A stretch of 64,000 bases of DNA from Algibacter_G agarivorans (GCF_039543245.1 NZ_BAABJJ010000014.1:1-64000), one strand, 5' to 3'; counted from the stretch's first letter, positions 25,741-35,103 are shown. Notes: a model not told the origin generated them from the letters alone. Made by a program: numbers and translations.

Positions 25741-27534
25741 TTACTTCTCATGATAATAATTATAAACCTTTTCAGCTCTTGAAGCTCCAACAACAGCTTC
25801 CAATTCATCTAGCTTGGCATTGGCAACGCGTTTAGCTGATTTAAAATGCTTTAGCAATTCTACAACCGTTTTTTCACCAACTCCAGAAATGGTTTCTAAC
25901 TCAGTATTTAACGCTGTTTTACTTCGCTTATTTCTATGATGTTCAATACCAAAACGATGTGCTTCGTTTCGTAATTGTTGGGTTATTTTAAGTGTTTCGC
26001 TTTTCTTATCTAAATATAAGGGAATTGGGTCGTTTGGGTAAAATAATTCTTCCAAACGTTTTGCAATTCCGATAATAGCTATTTTTCCTCTTAAATTTAA
26101 AGCATCTAAGCTTTTTAATGCTGATGACAATTGCCCCTTTCCGCCATCAATAATAATGAGTTGTGGCAAGGGTTGCTCTTCCTCTAGCAATCGTTTGTAT
26201 CTGCGATATACCACTTCTTCCATAGAAGCGAAATCGTCTGGCCCTTCAACGGTTTTGATATTAAAATGGCGGTAATCTTTCTTGCTTGGTTTTCCGTTTT
26301 TAAATACCACACAAGCTGCCACGGGATGCGTACCTTGAATGTTTGAATTATCGAAACACTCAATATGTCTTGGTTCTTCAGAAAGCCTTAAATCGACTTT
26401 CATTTGTGCCATAATTCGATTGGTATGTCGGTCGGGATCAACAATTTTCATTTGCTTGAAACGATCCATTCTAAAATACTTGGCGTTTCTGAGCGATAAA
26501 TCTAAGATATGTTTTTTATCGCCTAGCTTAGGAACAGTCACTTTTACATCTTCGCCCAAATCGATCTTAAAAGGCGCATATATTTCTCTGGAATTGGATT
26601 TGAAACGCTGCCTTATTTCTATAATGGCAAGTTCTAATAATTGCAAATCGGTTTCGTCCAATTTCTTTTTAATCTCTAAGGTATGCGAACGGATGATAGA
26701 ACCGTACGATAATTGTAAAAAGTTAACATAACCATAACTCTCGTCGCTCATAATAGAAAACACATCTACATTGCTAATTTTAGGATTTACAATGGTAGAT
26801 TTTGCTTGATAGTTTTCTAAAATGGCAACTTTTTCTTTTATTTTTTGAGCCTCCTCAAACTGCATGTTCTCGGCATACTGTTTCATTTGCATTTTGAACT
26901 GAGACAAGGAATCTTTAAAATTGCCTTTTAAAATTTCTTTTATGGCTTTGATGTTTTCATTGTATTCTGCCTCGGTTTCCAGACCTTCGCAAGCACCTTT
27001 ACAGTTTCCTAAGTGGTATTCTAAACAGACTTTATATTTTCCTGCTTCTACTTTTTCTTCAGATAAATTAAAATTACAATTTCTTAAACTATACAACCCT
27101 TTTATTAAATCTAATAAGGTGTGAACCGTCTTTCCGCTAGTGTAAGGCCCAAAATAATCGCTACCATCTTTAAAAACACGACGTGTAGAAAACACTCTAG
27201 GGAAACGTTCTTTTTTTATGCAAATCCATGGGTATGATTTGTCGTCTTTAAGCAACACATTATAGCGCGGTCTATGCTTTTTTATCAAATTGTTTTCTAG
27301 TAAAAGCGCATCGGTTTCGGTTTCTACAACAATGTGTTTTATGTTAACAATTTTTTTGACCAACACTCGGGTTTTACCATTTTCGTGGGTTTTGGTAAAA
27401 TAGGAACTTACTCGTTTTTTTAAATTTTTTGCTTTCCCAACATAAATAATCACCCCTTCTTTATCGTAATATTGATAAACCCCAGGTTGATTTGGTAAGG
27501 TTTTTAATTGTATCTCTAAATCAGGGGTGTCCAT
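25741..27534 (-). CDS. uvrC: Excinuclease ABC subunit C
   Basis: Dual-incision nuclease of nucleotide excision repair, working with UvrAB. Order: GIY-YIG domain (PGVYQYYDKEGVIIYVGKAKNLKKR, about residues 17-42), Cys-bearing segment (CLEYHLGNCKGACEG near 170-185), UVR helix pair (MKQYAENMQFEEAQKIKEKV, about 212-232), UvrC RNase H-like nuclease domain (IECFDNSNIQGTHPVAACVVF near 395, IIDGGKGQL near 455) and tandem helix-hairpin-helix repeats at the C-terminus (ISGVGEKTVVELLKHF). Length 597 is standard. ATG 27534. Confidence 0.97.
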   Translation of the reverse strand: MDTPDLEIQLKTLPNQPGVYQYYDKEGVIIYVGKAKNLKKRVSSYFTKTHENGKTRVLVKKIVNIKHIVVETETDALLLENNLIKKHRPRYNVLLKDDKSYPWICIKKERFPRVFSTRRVFKDGSDYFGPYTSGKTVHTLLDLIKGLYSLRNCNFNLSEEKVEAGKYKVCLEYHLGNCKGACEGLETEAEYNENIKAIKEILKGNFKDSLSQFKMQMKQYAENMQFEEAQKIKEKVAILENYQAKSTIVNPKISNVDVFSIMSDESYGYVNFLQLSYGSIIRSHTLEIKKKLDETDLQLLELAIIEIRQRFKSNSREIYAPFKIDLGEDVKVTVPKLGDKKHILDLSLRNAKYFRMDRFKQMKIVDPDRHTNRIMAQMKVDLRLSEEPRHIECFDNSNIQGTHPVAACVVFKNGKPSKKDYRHFNIKTVEGPDDFASMEEVVYRRYKRLLEEEQPLPQLIIIDGGKGQLSSALKSLDALNLRGKIAIIGIAKRLEELFYPNDPIPLYLDKKSETLKITQQLRNEAHRFGIEHHRNKRSKTALNTELETISGVGEKTVVELLKHFKSAKRVANAKLDELEAVVGASRAEKVYNYYHEK

Positions 27535-27640
27535 TATTGTAAAGGTAATTATTTAAATTTTTTATCATATTAAAATTAAATTAAAAACATCCTTTTAAAT
27601 TAACTTTATTGCTAACTTGCGTTACTATTTTAATTAAAAA

Positions 27641-28075
27641 ATGCCTAAAAAAACAATTGGAAGAATCGACAAGGTAGATTTTCCTACGCTAGATTTATTT
27701 AATATCGATTGCAAAATTGATACTGGAGCTTATACTTCATCAATACATTGCCATAAATACTACGAAGAAGATGGTGTTTTAAAATGTTTGTTTTATCATA
27801 AGGGACACCCAAATTATAACGGCAAAAAAATAGTTTTTAAAAATTTTACAACTGCAAAAGTTAAAAGCAGCAATGGTATTGTTCAAAATAGATATAAAGT
27901 TAAGACTTCTATAATTTTGTTCAACAAAAAATACAGTATTTATCTCACTTTAAATGATAGGGATGACATGAAGTACCCTATTTTAATTGGACGTAGGTTT
28001 CTCTTGAAAAAATTTATTGTAGATGTTAATCTAAAAGATGTATCTTTTAAAGAAAAAATGCTGTTGGCCAAATAA
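27641..28075 (+). CDS. RimB-like putative protease (Zn_protease / DUF785 family)
   Basis: A 144-residue protein of the family annotated as ATP-dependent zinc protease and known as RimB in Pseudomonas, where it acts with RimK. The KIDTGAYTSSIHC segment puts Asp27-Thr-Gly-Ala in the form seen in retropepsin-like aspartic proteases, and PILIGRRFL near the end resembles the second conserved strand, so an aspartic rather than zinc mechanism looks more likely (inference). It lies 36 nt before rimK and forms one likely operon with rimK and an AstE-like gene. Confidence 0.8.
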   Translation: MPKKTIGRIDKVDFPTLDLFNIDCKIDTGAYTSSIHCHKYYEEDGVLKCLFYHKGHPNYNGKKIVFKNFTTAKVKSSNGIVQNRYKVKTSIILFNKKYSIYLTLNDRDDMKYPILIGRRFLLKKFIVDVNLKDVSFKEKMLLAK

Positions 28076-28111
28076 TCCATATTCCAATTTATTCCTTATA
28101 AAAACCAATTT

Positions 28112-28984
28112 ATGAACATCGTTATACTATCAAGAAACCCTCATTTATATTCAACAAAACGACTTGTAGAAGCTGCAAAACGACGAAAACATACAGTAGA
28201 AGTAATAGACCCTTTAAAGTGTGAAATTATTATTGAAAAGAAAAACCCTGCAATTTTGTACAAAGGGAAGGCTTTGGAAAATATAGATGCCATTATTCCA
28301 CGTATTGGAGCTTCTGTTACTTTTTATGGAACAGCTGTTGTAAGACAATTTGAAATGATGAAAATATTCTCCACTGTAGAATCCCAAGCTCTGGTCAGAT
28401 CCCGTGATAAATTGAGAAGTTTACAAGTTTTATCTCGAGCTGGATTAGGCATGCCGAAAACTGTTTTTTCAAATTACACTAAAGATGTGGCAGAAGTGAT
28501 AAAATATGTTGGCGGAGCCCCATTAGTCATTAAGTTATTAGAAGGCACACAAGGTTTAGGTGTTGTTTTGGCTGAAACCAATAACGCTGCAGAATCAGTA
28601 CTTGAGGCTTTTAACGGGCTGCAAGCTAGAGTAATAGTTCAAGAATTTATAAAAGAATCTAAAGGAGCTGACATTAGAGCTTTTGTGGTAGATGGCAATG
28701 TTGTAGGCGCAATGAAAAGGCAAGGTAAAGAAGGGGAATTTAGATCTAACTTACATAGAGGTGGTAGTGCAGATATTATTCAACTTACAGATGAAGAAGA
28801 GAACGCAGCATTAAAATCAGCAAAATCGTTAGGTCTAGGTATTTGCGGTGTCGATATGCTACAGTCTGCACGAGGGCCTTTAATTTTAGAGGTAAATTCT
28901 TCACCAGGTCTTGAAGGTATAGAAACCGCTACCAAAAAGGATATTGCAAATACAATAATACGTTATATAGAACGAAACGTTTAG
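28112..28984 (+). CDS. rimK: RimK-family ATP-grasp alpha-L-glutamate ligase
   Basis: ATP-grasp ligase that adds glutamates to a protein or small-molecule carboxylate; in proteobacteria the target is the C-terminus of ribosomal protein S6. Visible: N-terminal Rossmann-like region (MNIVILSRNPHLYSTKRLVEAAKRR), RDKLRSLQVLSRAG, ATP-binding VIKLLEGTQGLGVVLAE (about 135-155), VQEFIKESKGADIRAFVVDG, GEFRSNLHRGGSA, and metal-binding DMLQ...LEVNSSPGLEGIE near the C-terminus. 290 residues is standard for RimK. It is 1 nt upstream of the AstE-like gene. No rpsF is in the window, so the target cannot be read from context. Confidence 0.93.
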   Translation: MNIVILSRNPHLYSTKRLVEAAKRRKHTVEVIDPLKCEIIIEKKNPAILYKGKALENIDAIIPRIGASVTFYGTAVVRQFEMMKIFSTVESQALVRSRDKLRSLQVLSRAGLGMPKTVFSNYTKDVAEVIKYVGGAPLVIKLLEGTQGLGVVLAETNNAAESVLEAFNGLQARVIVQEFIKESKGADIRAFVVDGNVVGAMKRQGKEGEFRSNLHRGGSADIIQLTDEEENAALKSAKSLGLGICGVDMLQSARGPLILEVNSSPGLEGIETATKKDIANTIIRYIERNV

Positions 28985-28985
28985 A

Positions 28986-29960
28986 ATGCCCATACATAAC
29001 ACCAACATAATAACGCTTTTAGACAATAAAATCTATCCTGGCGAAAGCAAAGAAATAAGTTTTGATATTGCAAAACTCCACACGGCTACCACTGTTAATG
29101 TACCTATAATTATTGAGCGTTCTAAAAAACCAGGGCCAACCGTTTTATTTACTGCTGGGATACATGGTGATGAAGTTAATGGTGTTGAGATTGTTAGACA
29201 ACTTATAGCAAAAGGCATTAACAAACCTAAATGTGGCACTATTATTTGTATTCCTGTTATCAATATATTTGGCTTTATAAACTTAAAACGTGAATTTCCA
29301 GATGGCCGAGACTTAAACCGTGTGTTTCCCGGAAGCTCTAAAGGCTCTTTAGCAAGCAGGGTAGCACACAAATTAATAAACGAAATTATCCCTCACGCAG
29401 ATTACATTATAGATTTTCACACAGGTGGTTCTGGCAGGTTTAACGCGCCACAATTACGCATTGCAAACGAGAACAAGCAATTGAACGACTTAGCAAAAGT
29501 ATTCGGCGCCCCATTTGTGTTATACTCCAAAAATGTATCAAAATCGTTTAGATTGTCATGCTATAAATTAGCCAAACCACTATTACTTTTTGAAGGCGGA
29601 AAATCTTTTCATATTGATGATATGGTTACAAATTCTGGCATTAATGGTTCTAAACGTATTTTGCACCACTTAGGCATGTTATCTTCAAAATTTACGGTAT
29701 CAGCACCTAAAAAAGACAGTCTTTTCATTGATGAAAGCAAATGGATTCGTGCTAAGTACTCTGGCATGTTTAAAGCATCTTCTTTTATAGGAATAGCTGT
29801 AAAAATAGGAGATACTTTAGGAAATATTACAGATCCTTACGGAAAACTCAACTATGTTGTAAAAGCTCAAAACGATGGCTATATTATCAATGTAAATGAA
29901 TCTCCAATTGTATATCAAGGAGATGCTTTATTTCATATTACTACGAAACTTAAGCATTAA
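28986..29960 (+). CDS. AstE/AspA-family zinc deacylase
   Basis: M14-related metallohydrolase of the succinylglutamate desuccinylase/aspartoacylase type, 324 residues. Zinc ligands: His60 and Glu63 in AGIHGDEVNG and His145 in DFHTGG; REFPDGRDLNRVFPG is the conserved substrate Arg region. Family members remove acyl groups from the alpha-amine of Glu or Asp. It follows rimK with 1 nt between them, so it may process glutamate or glutamyl conjugates in the same pathway. The tail holds a biotin-lipoyl-like beta segment (DTLGNITDPYGKLNYVVKAQNDGYI) usual for this family. Confidence 0.9.
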   Translation: MPIHNTNIITLLDNKIYPGESKEISFDIAKLHTATTVNVPIIIERSKKPGPTVLFTAGIHGDEVNGVEIVRQLIAKGINKPKCGTIICIPVINIFGFINLKREFPDGRDLNRVFPGSSKGSLASRVAHKLINEIIPHADYIIDFHTGGSGRFNAPQLRIANENKQLNDLAKVFGAPFVLYSKNVSKSFRLSCYKLAKPLLLFEGGKSFHIDDMVTNSGINGSKRILHHLGMLSSKFTVSAPKKDSLFIDESKWIRAKYSGMFKASSFIGIAVKIGDTLGNITDPYGKLNYVVKAQNDGYIINVNESPIVYQGDALFHITTKLKH

Positions 29961-29963
29961 AAA

Positions 29964-29997
29964 AGACCTGCCAGGTTTTAAAAACCTGAACAGATCT
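29964..29997. repeat. 34-nt palindromic repeat, family AGACCT...AGATCT
   Basis: AGACCTGCCAGGTTTT and AAAACCTGAACAGATCT arms lie 3 nt after the AstE-like stop and 12 nt before the next start, so it forms the whole spacer of this two-gene join. A hairpin here would separate the rimK operon from the folate gene. Confidence 0.75.
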
Positions 29998-30009
29998 GAA
30001 AACATAAAA

Positions 30010-30579
30010 ATGACTATGACCAAAGCTGAATTACGTAAAATATATAAAACACGCCGTAAAAATTTATCTGAAAATCAAATTGACGATTTGAGTTTAGCCA
30101 TTTCAAATCAGCTATTAAAACTTCCTGTTTGGGATTATTCATTTTACCATATTTTTTTAGCGATTGAAGAACAAAAAGAGGTAAATACAGATTATATATT
30201 GAATATTTTATCGGGCAAAGACAAAAATATTCTCATCTCAAAAAGTGATTTTGTAACCGGAGAAATGACACATTTCCTATTAACCGATAATACGGTTATA
30301 AAGAAAAACAAGTATAACATTCCTGAACCTATAGATGGTATAGAAATTTCAAATGATAAAATTGAAGTGGTTTTTATTCCACTATTAGCCTTTGACAAAC
30401 AAGGCCATCGTGTGGGTTATGGGAAAGGATTTTATGACCGATTTTTAGCAAACTGTAAACCTGAAACTGTTAAAATTGGGCTTTCCTTTTTTGAGGCTGA
30501 AGATGAAATTAGTGATGTTTTTGAAAATGACGTCAGGTTGGATTATTGTGTGGCGGCTAGAAAGGTTTACAGGTTTTAG
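30010..30579 (+). CDS. 5-formyltetrahydrofolate cyclo-ligase
   Basis: ATP-dependent enzyme converting 5-formyl-THF to 5,10-methenyl-THF, returning stored folate to one-carbon metabolism. Start ATG 30010 (MTMTKAELRKIYKTRRKNL, or the second Met two codons on), giving 189 residues, normal for the family; the frame extends back into the AstE-like gene and the palindrome without homology. Motifs: KAELRKIYKTRR (ATP-binding basic cluster), GHRVGYGKGFYDRFL near 135-150, and the C-terminal DVRLDYCVAA segment. It ends immediately beside the lspA stop. Confidence 0.93.
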   Translation: MTMTKAELRKIYKTRRKNLSENQIDDLSLAISNQLLKLPVWDYSFYHIFLAIEEQKEVNTDYILNILSGKDKNILISKSDFVTGEMTHFLLTDNTVIKKNKYNIPEPIDGIEISNDKIEVVFIPLLAFDKQGHRVGYGKGFYDRFLANCKPETVKIGLSFFEAEDEISDVFENDVRLDYCVAARKVYRF

Positions 30580-31206
30580 TTATATATCCTTTTTAGAAAA
30601 TGCCTTCTTATTAAACACAATAAGCATAATAAAACCAGTACTTATAGCCATATCGGCAATATTAAAAACGGGTTCGAAAAAGTTAAAGCGCTTACCACCA
30701 TAAAAAGGAAACCATTCTGGTAGGTCTATTTCAAATAAAGGGAAGTATAACATATCTACTACGCGCCCATGCAGCAAAGCATCATACCCACCTGTTTCTG
30801 GTAAAAATGTAGCCACTTGGTTAATACTATCATCAAACAAAACACCATAAAGTACAGAGTCGATAATATTACCTAAAGCTCCAGCAAATATTAAGGCTAT
30901 AGCCCATATTAACACCTTAGGACTTTGTTTTTTTGTAGCATCATATAACCAATAGCCAATCCCGAATATAGCAACAACTCTAAATAACGTAAGTGCTACT
31001 TTTGCTGTTCTGTCAGAAATAAAAGAAACAAAATCACTGATTTTTGTACCCCACGCCATGCCATCATTTTCAATAAAATATATTTTAAACCAACTAAATA
31101 CATCTACACTTTCGTGTAACATGAAATTGGTTTTAATATATATTTTACTAATCTGGTCGATGAGTAAAATGATTATGATTAAGACTATAGATTTTTTTAA
31201 TGACAT
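30580..31206 (-). CDS. lspA: Lipoprotein signal peptidase (signal peptidase II)
   Basis: Inner-membrane aspartic protease that cleaves prolipoprotein signal peptides at the lipobox Cys. It has four membrane helices, ENDGMAWG near residue 50 (the NxGxAF-type motif, Trp in place of Phe as in many Bacteroidota), GALGNIIDSVLYG with one catalytic Asp (about 115), GRVVDML and FNIADMAIS with the second Asp (about 187). At 208 residues it is longer than E. coli LspA, typical for the phylum because of an extended periplasmic loop. Many lipoproteins encoded in this window are its substrates. Confidence 0.95.
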   Translation of the reverse strand: MSLKKSIVLIIIILLIDQISKIYIKTNFMLHESVDVFSWFKIYFIENDGMAWGTKISDFVSFISDRTAKVALTLFRVVAIFGIGYWLYDATKKQSPKVLIWAIALIFAGALGNIIDSVLYGVLFDDSINQVATFLPETGGYDALLHGRVVDMLYFPLFEIDLPEWFPFYGGKRFNFFEPVFNIADMAISTGFIMLIVFNKKAFSKKDI

Positions 31207-31267
31207 TAAGGAAATTGCGATTTACGATTTTAAAATTACGATTGAAAAACGTTTCGTTTCAAACAAA

Positions 31268-31296
31268 AAAACGTCTCAATATTTTTGAGACGTTTC
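31268..31296 (-). terminator. Intrinsic terminator after the ileS-dksA operon
   Basis: Stem ACGTCTCAA (31271-31279) / TTGAGACGT (31285-31293) around a 5-nt loop, followed on the minus strand by seven T. It lies 20 nt past the DksA-like stop and isolates lspA as a separate transcript. Confidence 0.85.
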
Positions 31297-31316
31297 AAAT
31301 ATATAATTAAAATAAA

Positions 31317-31694
31317 TTATTGCATATTTTTAGCTTCAATACTTAATGTAGCATGCGGTACCAGTTTTAAACGCTCCTTATTTATTAGCTTTCCGGTTAC
31401 ACGGCATACACCGTAAGTTTTGTTTTCTATTCTAATTAACGCATTTTTTAAATCGCGAATAAATTTTTCTTGACGAATGGCCAATTGCGAATTAGATTCC
31501 TTACTCATAACAGCACTTCCTTCATCAAAAGCCTTAAAAGTTGGTGATGTATCATCAGTTCCGTTATTATGGTCATTCATATATGCACTTTTAATAAGCT
31601 CTAAATCATGTTGCGCTTTTTCAATTTTTTCATTTATAAGCACTTTAAATTCAGCTAAATCTGCATCTGGGTATCTTACATTATTTTCTATCAT
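31317..31694 (-). CDS. TraR/DksA-family protein, degenerate zinc finger
   Basis: RNA-polymerase-associated regulator of the DksA/TraR family by fold: an N-terminal coiled coil (residues 8-55, EFKVLINEKIEKAQHDLELI), a central segment with DEGSAVMSKESNSQLAIRQEKFIRDLKNALIRIENKTYG, and a C-terminal finger region. The four-Cys finger is broken: GVCRVTGK keeps one Cys, and LSIEA replaces the usual LCxxC. Bacteroidota homologues commonly look like this. 125 residues. It begins 4 nt downstream of ileS, clearly co-transcribed. DNA- or polymerase-binding function is inferred from the family. Confidence 0.88.
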   Translation of the reverse strand: MIENNVRYPDADLAEFKVLINEKIEKAQHDLELIKSAYMNDHNNGTDDTSPTFKAFDEGSAVMSKESNSQLAIRQEKFIRDLKNALIRIENKTYGVCRVTGKLINKERLKLVPHATLSIEAKNMQ

Positions 31695-31698
31695 AATT

Positions 31699-34600
31699 TC
31701 AATGTTTTTGAATAAACAATTTAGTATTTACCTCGTCGAAAGCAATTTCTATACCATTTTCTAGTTTATCTATAATTTCTAATTCTTTTGTTAATGTTTC
31801 TGACTTAATATACGTAATATTAGCATCTATAGCCTTTACTATGTGTTCATCTTTTTGAAAGGTTACATCTATTTTATCTGTGACTTCAAAACCGGAATCT
31901 TTACGCAAATTTTGAATTCTATTAATCAGCTCTCTTGCTATACCTTCTTTTCGTAAATCATCAGTAATCGTTACATCTAAAGCCACTGTTAAAGCCCCTT
32001 CATTAGCAACCAACCACCCTTCAATATCCTGAGAGGTTATTTCTACATCTGTACGCTCTAAGATAATACTTTTCCCGTTTATTTCAACAGCTAAAATACC
32101 TTTTTGCTCGATATTTTTAATATCGTCAGAAGTAAAGTTATTAACCAGTTGAGCAACAGCCTTCATGTCTTTTCCAAAACGAGGCCCTAACACTTTAAAG
32201 TTTGGTTTTATCTGTTTGACCAAAATATCTGAAGCATCTTCTAAAACTTCAATTTCTTTAACATTAACCTCAGATTTTATAAGGTCTGCTACAGCTAAAA
32301 TTTCATTTTTTTGAGATTCACTATCTATAGGAATCATGATTTTTTGAAGTGGCTGACGCACTTTTATCTTTTCTTTTGCTCTTAGCGATAAAACTAAAGA
32401 CGAAATAATCTGAGCACTTTCCATCTTGTTTTCTAGAGACTTATCAACAAAATTTGAATCAAATTTTGGAAATTCAGATAAATGAACGCTCTCAAAAGTT
32501 TCTTTCTTCGTCACTTTATTTAAATCTAAATACAGTTTATCCATAAAGAATGGCGCAATTGGCGCGCCCAACTTCGCAATAATTACCATACAGGTATAAA
32601 GTGTTTGGTATGCCGAAATTTTATCTTGTTGATAATCGCCTTTCCAAAAACGCCTTCTACTTAAACGCACAAACCAGTTGCTCACATAATCTTGTGTGAA
32701 ATCTGAAATGGCCCTAGCGGCTCTTGTAGGCTCGTAATCGGCATAAAAAGCATCTACTTTTTGAATTAACGTGTGTAATTCTGAAAGTATCCAACGGTCT
32801 ATTTCTGGTCTTTCATTTAAAGGAATGTCAGCTTCACCATAATTAAAATTATCAAGATTGGCATACAACTGAAAAAATGAATAAGTGTTGTAAAGCGTTC
32901 CGAAAAACTTACGTTTTACTTCTTCAATGCCTTCAACATCAAATTTTAAATTATCCCAGGGGTTTGCGTTACTAATCATGTACCAACGCGTAGCATCGGC
33001 TCCATAATTCCCTAAAGTTTCAAATGGGTCAACAGCATTTCCTAAACGTTTGGACATTTTTTGTCCATTTTTATCTAACACCAATCCGTTAGATACTACA
33101 TTTTTATAAGCTACAGAATCGAAAACCATAGTTCCAATGGCATGAAGCGTATAAAACCACCCTCTAGTTTGGTCAACACCTTCAGCAATAAAATCGGCTG
33201 GAAAAGTAGTTCCTTTGTCTATTAAATCTTGATTTTCAAACGGGTAATGCCATTGCGCATAAGGCATAGAGCCAGAATCGAACCACACATCTATCAAATC
33301 GCTTTCACGGAACATTTTCTGCCCCGTTGGAGAAACTAAAATAACCTCATCAACGATGTTTTTATGTAAATCTATTTTGGCGTAATTGTCTTCGGAATTG
33401 TTTCCGATTTCAAAATCGGCAAAAATATCTTCTTTTAAAACACCTGCTGAAACTGCCTTTTCCATCTCCGCTTTAAGCTCTTTAACAGAACCTATACAGA
33501 TTTCTTCTTTACCGTCTTCGGTTCTCCAAATTGGCAACGGGATTCCCCAATACCTAGAACGCGATAAATTCCAATCGTTAGCATTTGCTAGCCAATTACC
33601 AAAACGTCCTGTTCCTGTAGCTTTTGGCTTCCAGTTTATGGTTTCGTTTAGCTGATACATCCGGTCCTTAACATCGGTGACTTTAATAAACCAAGAATCT
33701 AATGGGTAATACAAAATTGGTTTATCGGTTCTCCAACAGTTTGGATAGCTGTGTTTATACTTTTCAACCTTAAAGGCTTTGTTTTCTTCTTTTAATTTGA
33801 TGGCAAGTTCAACATCTACAGAACGTTCTGGTGCTTCTCCATCATTATAATATTCGTTCTTTACATACTTACCAGCAAATTCACCCATTTCTGGACGAAA
33901 ACGTCCCTGTAAATCTACCAATGGCACTAAGTTTCCATCGTCATCTTTTACTAACATTGGAGGAACTTCTGGTGTTGCTTGTTTTGCCACCATAGCATCA
34001 TCTTGTCCAAAAGTTGGAGCTGTGTGTACTATTCCTGTACCGTCTTCAGTAGTAACGAAATCTCCCGTAATAACTCTAAAGGCATTTTCAGGATTATCGT
34101 TTGGAAGTGCATATTGCAATAATTGCTCGTATTTTATTCCTACTAAATCCTTTCCAATAAATTCTTTTACAATGTAAAATGGTATCTTTTTATCGCCAGC
34201 TTTATAAGCTAATAATTCAGATCTAACTTCAACTTTATTAAACTTTCCAGAAAACTGATTGTTGACTAATTTCTTAGCTAAGACTACGTTAATTGGCTTA
34301 AATGTATATTGATTATACGTTTCAACTAAAACATAATCAATTTTTGGTCCAACAGTTAAAGCTGTATTACTAGGCAACGTCCAAGGTGTAGTTGTCCATG
34401 CTAGAAAATAAATATCACCTTCATTTTGTAAAAAATCTGGAAGTGTATTTTCAATGGCTTTAAACTGAGCCACAGCTGTTGTGTCTGTAACATCTTGATA
34501 TGTGCCTGGTTGGTTTAACTCATGCGAACTTAAACCTGTTCCTGCTTTTGGGGAATAAGGCTGAATGGTATAGCCTTTATACAACAAACTTTTATTGTAG

Positions 34601-35103
34601 ATCTGCTTTAACAACCACCAAACACTTTCCATGTATTTTGGTTCGTAAGTAATATATGGATCATCCATATCTACCCAATAGCCCATTTTTTGAGTAAGAT
34701 CGTTCCAAACATCGGTATAACGCATCACTGCTTTTCGGCAAGCCGCATTATAATCCTCAACAGAAATGGTTTTACCAATATCTTCTTTAGTAATCCCTAA
34801 TTCTTTTTCTACACCCAACTCAATAGGCAAACCATGGGTATCCCAACCCGCTTTTCGCTTTACTTGGTACCCTTTCATGGTTTTGTAACGCGGAAAAATA
34901 TCTTTAATAGCACGTGCTAAAACGTGGTGTACGCCAGGAAGTCCGTTTGCAGAAGGTGGCCCTTCATAAAACACGTACGGTTCTTTACCTTCTCGGGTAG
35001 ATACACTTTTTTCAAAGATGTTGTTATCTTGCCAATATTGTAGTATTTCGTTAGCTACATTTGGTAAGTCAAGTCCTTTATATTCAGGAAATTTCGCGCT
35101 CAT
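31699..35103 (-). CDS. ileS: Isoleucyl-tRNA synthetase
   Basis: Class I synthetase charging tRNA-Ile and editing Val. 1134 residues, the longer type (IleS2-like). Motifs: EGPPSANGLPGVHHVLARAIKD (HIGH-type, residues 47-68), editing domain (LAWTTTPWTLPSNTAL, TGIVHTAPTFGQDD), GWFYTLHAIGT, and KMSKR near residue 682, followed by the anticodon-binding helical domain (FVRLSRRRFW). The family includes both mupirocin-sensitive and mupirocin-resistant eubacterial forms; I cannot tell which this is. Confidence 0.97.
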   Translation of the reverse strand: MSAKFPEYKGLDLPNVANEILQYWQDNNIFEKSVSTREGKEPYVFYEGPPSANGLPGVHHVLARAIKDIFPRYKTMKGYQVKRKAGWDTHGLPIELGVEKELGITKEDIGKTISVEDYNAACRKAVMRYTDVWNDLTQKMGYWVDMDDPYITYEPKYMESVWWLLKQIYNKSLLYKGYTIQPYSPKAGTGLSSHELNQPGTYQDVTDTTAVAQFKAIENTLPDFLQNEGDIYFLAWTTTPWTLPSNTALTVGPKIDYVLVETYNQYTFKPINVVLAKKLVNNQFSGKFNKVEVRSELLAYKAGDKKIPFYIVKEFIGKDLVGIKYEQLLQYALPNDNPENAFRVITGDFVTTEDGTGIVHTAPTFGQDDAMVAKQATPEVPPMLVKDDDGNLVPLVDLQGRFRPEMGEFAGKYVKNEYYNDGEAPERSVDVELAIKLKEENKAFKVEKYKHSYPNCWRTDKPILYYPLDSWFIKVTDVKDRMYQLNETINWKPKATGTGRFGNWLANANDWNLSRSRYWGIPLPIWRTEDGKEEICIGSVKELKAEMEKAVSAGVLKEDIFADFEIGNNSEDNYAKIDLHKNIVDEVILVSPTGQKMFRESDLIDVWFDSGSMPYAQWHYPFENQDLIDKGTTFPADFIAEGVDQTRGWFYTLHAIGTMVFDSVAYKNVVSNGLVLDKNGQKMSKRLGNAVDPFETLGNYGADATRWYMISNANPWDNLKFDVEGIEEVKRKFFGTLYNTYSFFQLYANLDNFNYGEADIPLNERPEIDRWILSELHTLIQKVDAFYADYEPTRAARAISDFTQDYVSNWFVRLSRRRFWKGDYQQDKISAYQTLYTCMVIIAKLGAPIAPFFMDKLYLDLNKVTKKETFESVHLSEFPKFDSNFVDKSLENKMESAQIISSLVLSLRAKEKIKVRQPLQKIMIPIDSESQKNEILAVADLIKSEVNVKEIEVLEDASDILVKQIKPNFKVLGPRFGKDMKAVAQLVNNFTSDDIKNIEQKGILAVEINGKSIILERTDVEITSQDIEGWLVANEGALTVALDVTITDDLRKEGIARELINRIQNLRKDSGFEVTDKIDVTFQKDEHIVKAIDANITYIKSETLTKELEIIDKLENGIEIAFDEVNTKLFIQKH

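Noticed and set aside
31058..31288. Plus-strand ORF across the lspA start and terminator
   Set aside because: It reads through a terminator hairpin and overlaps lspA; no protein features.
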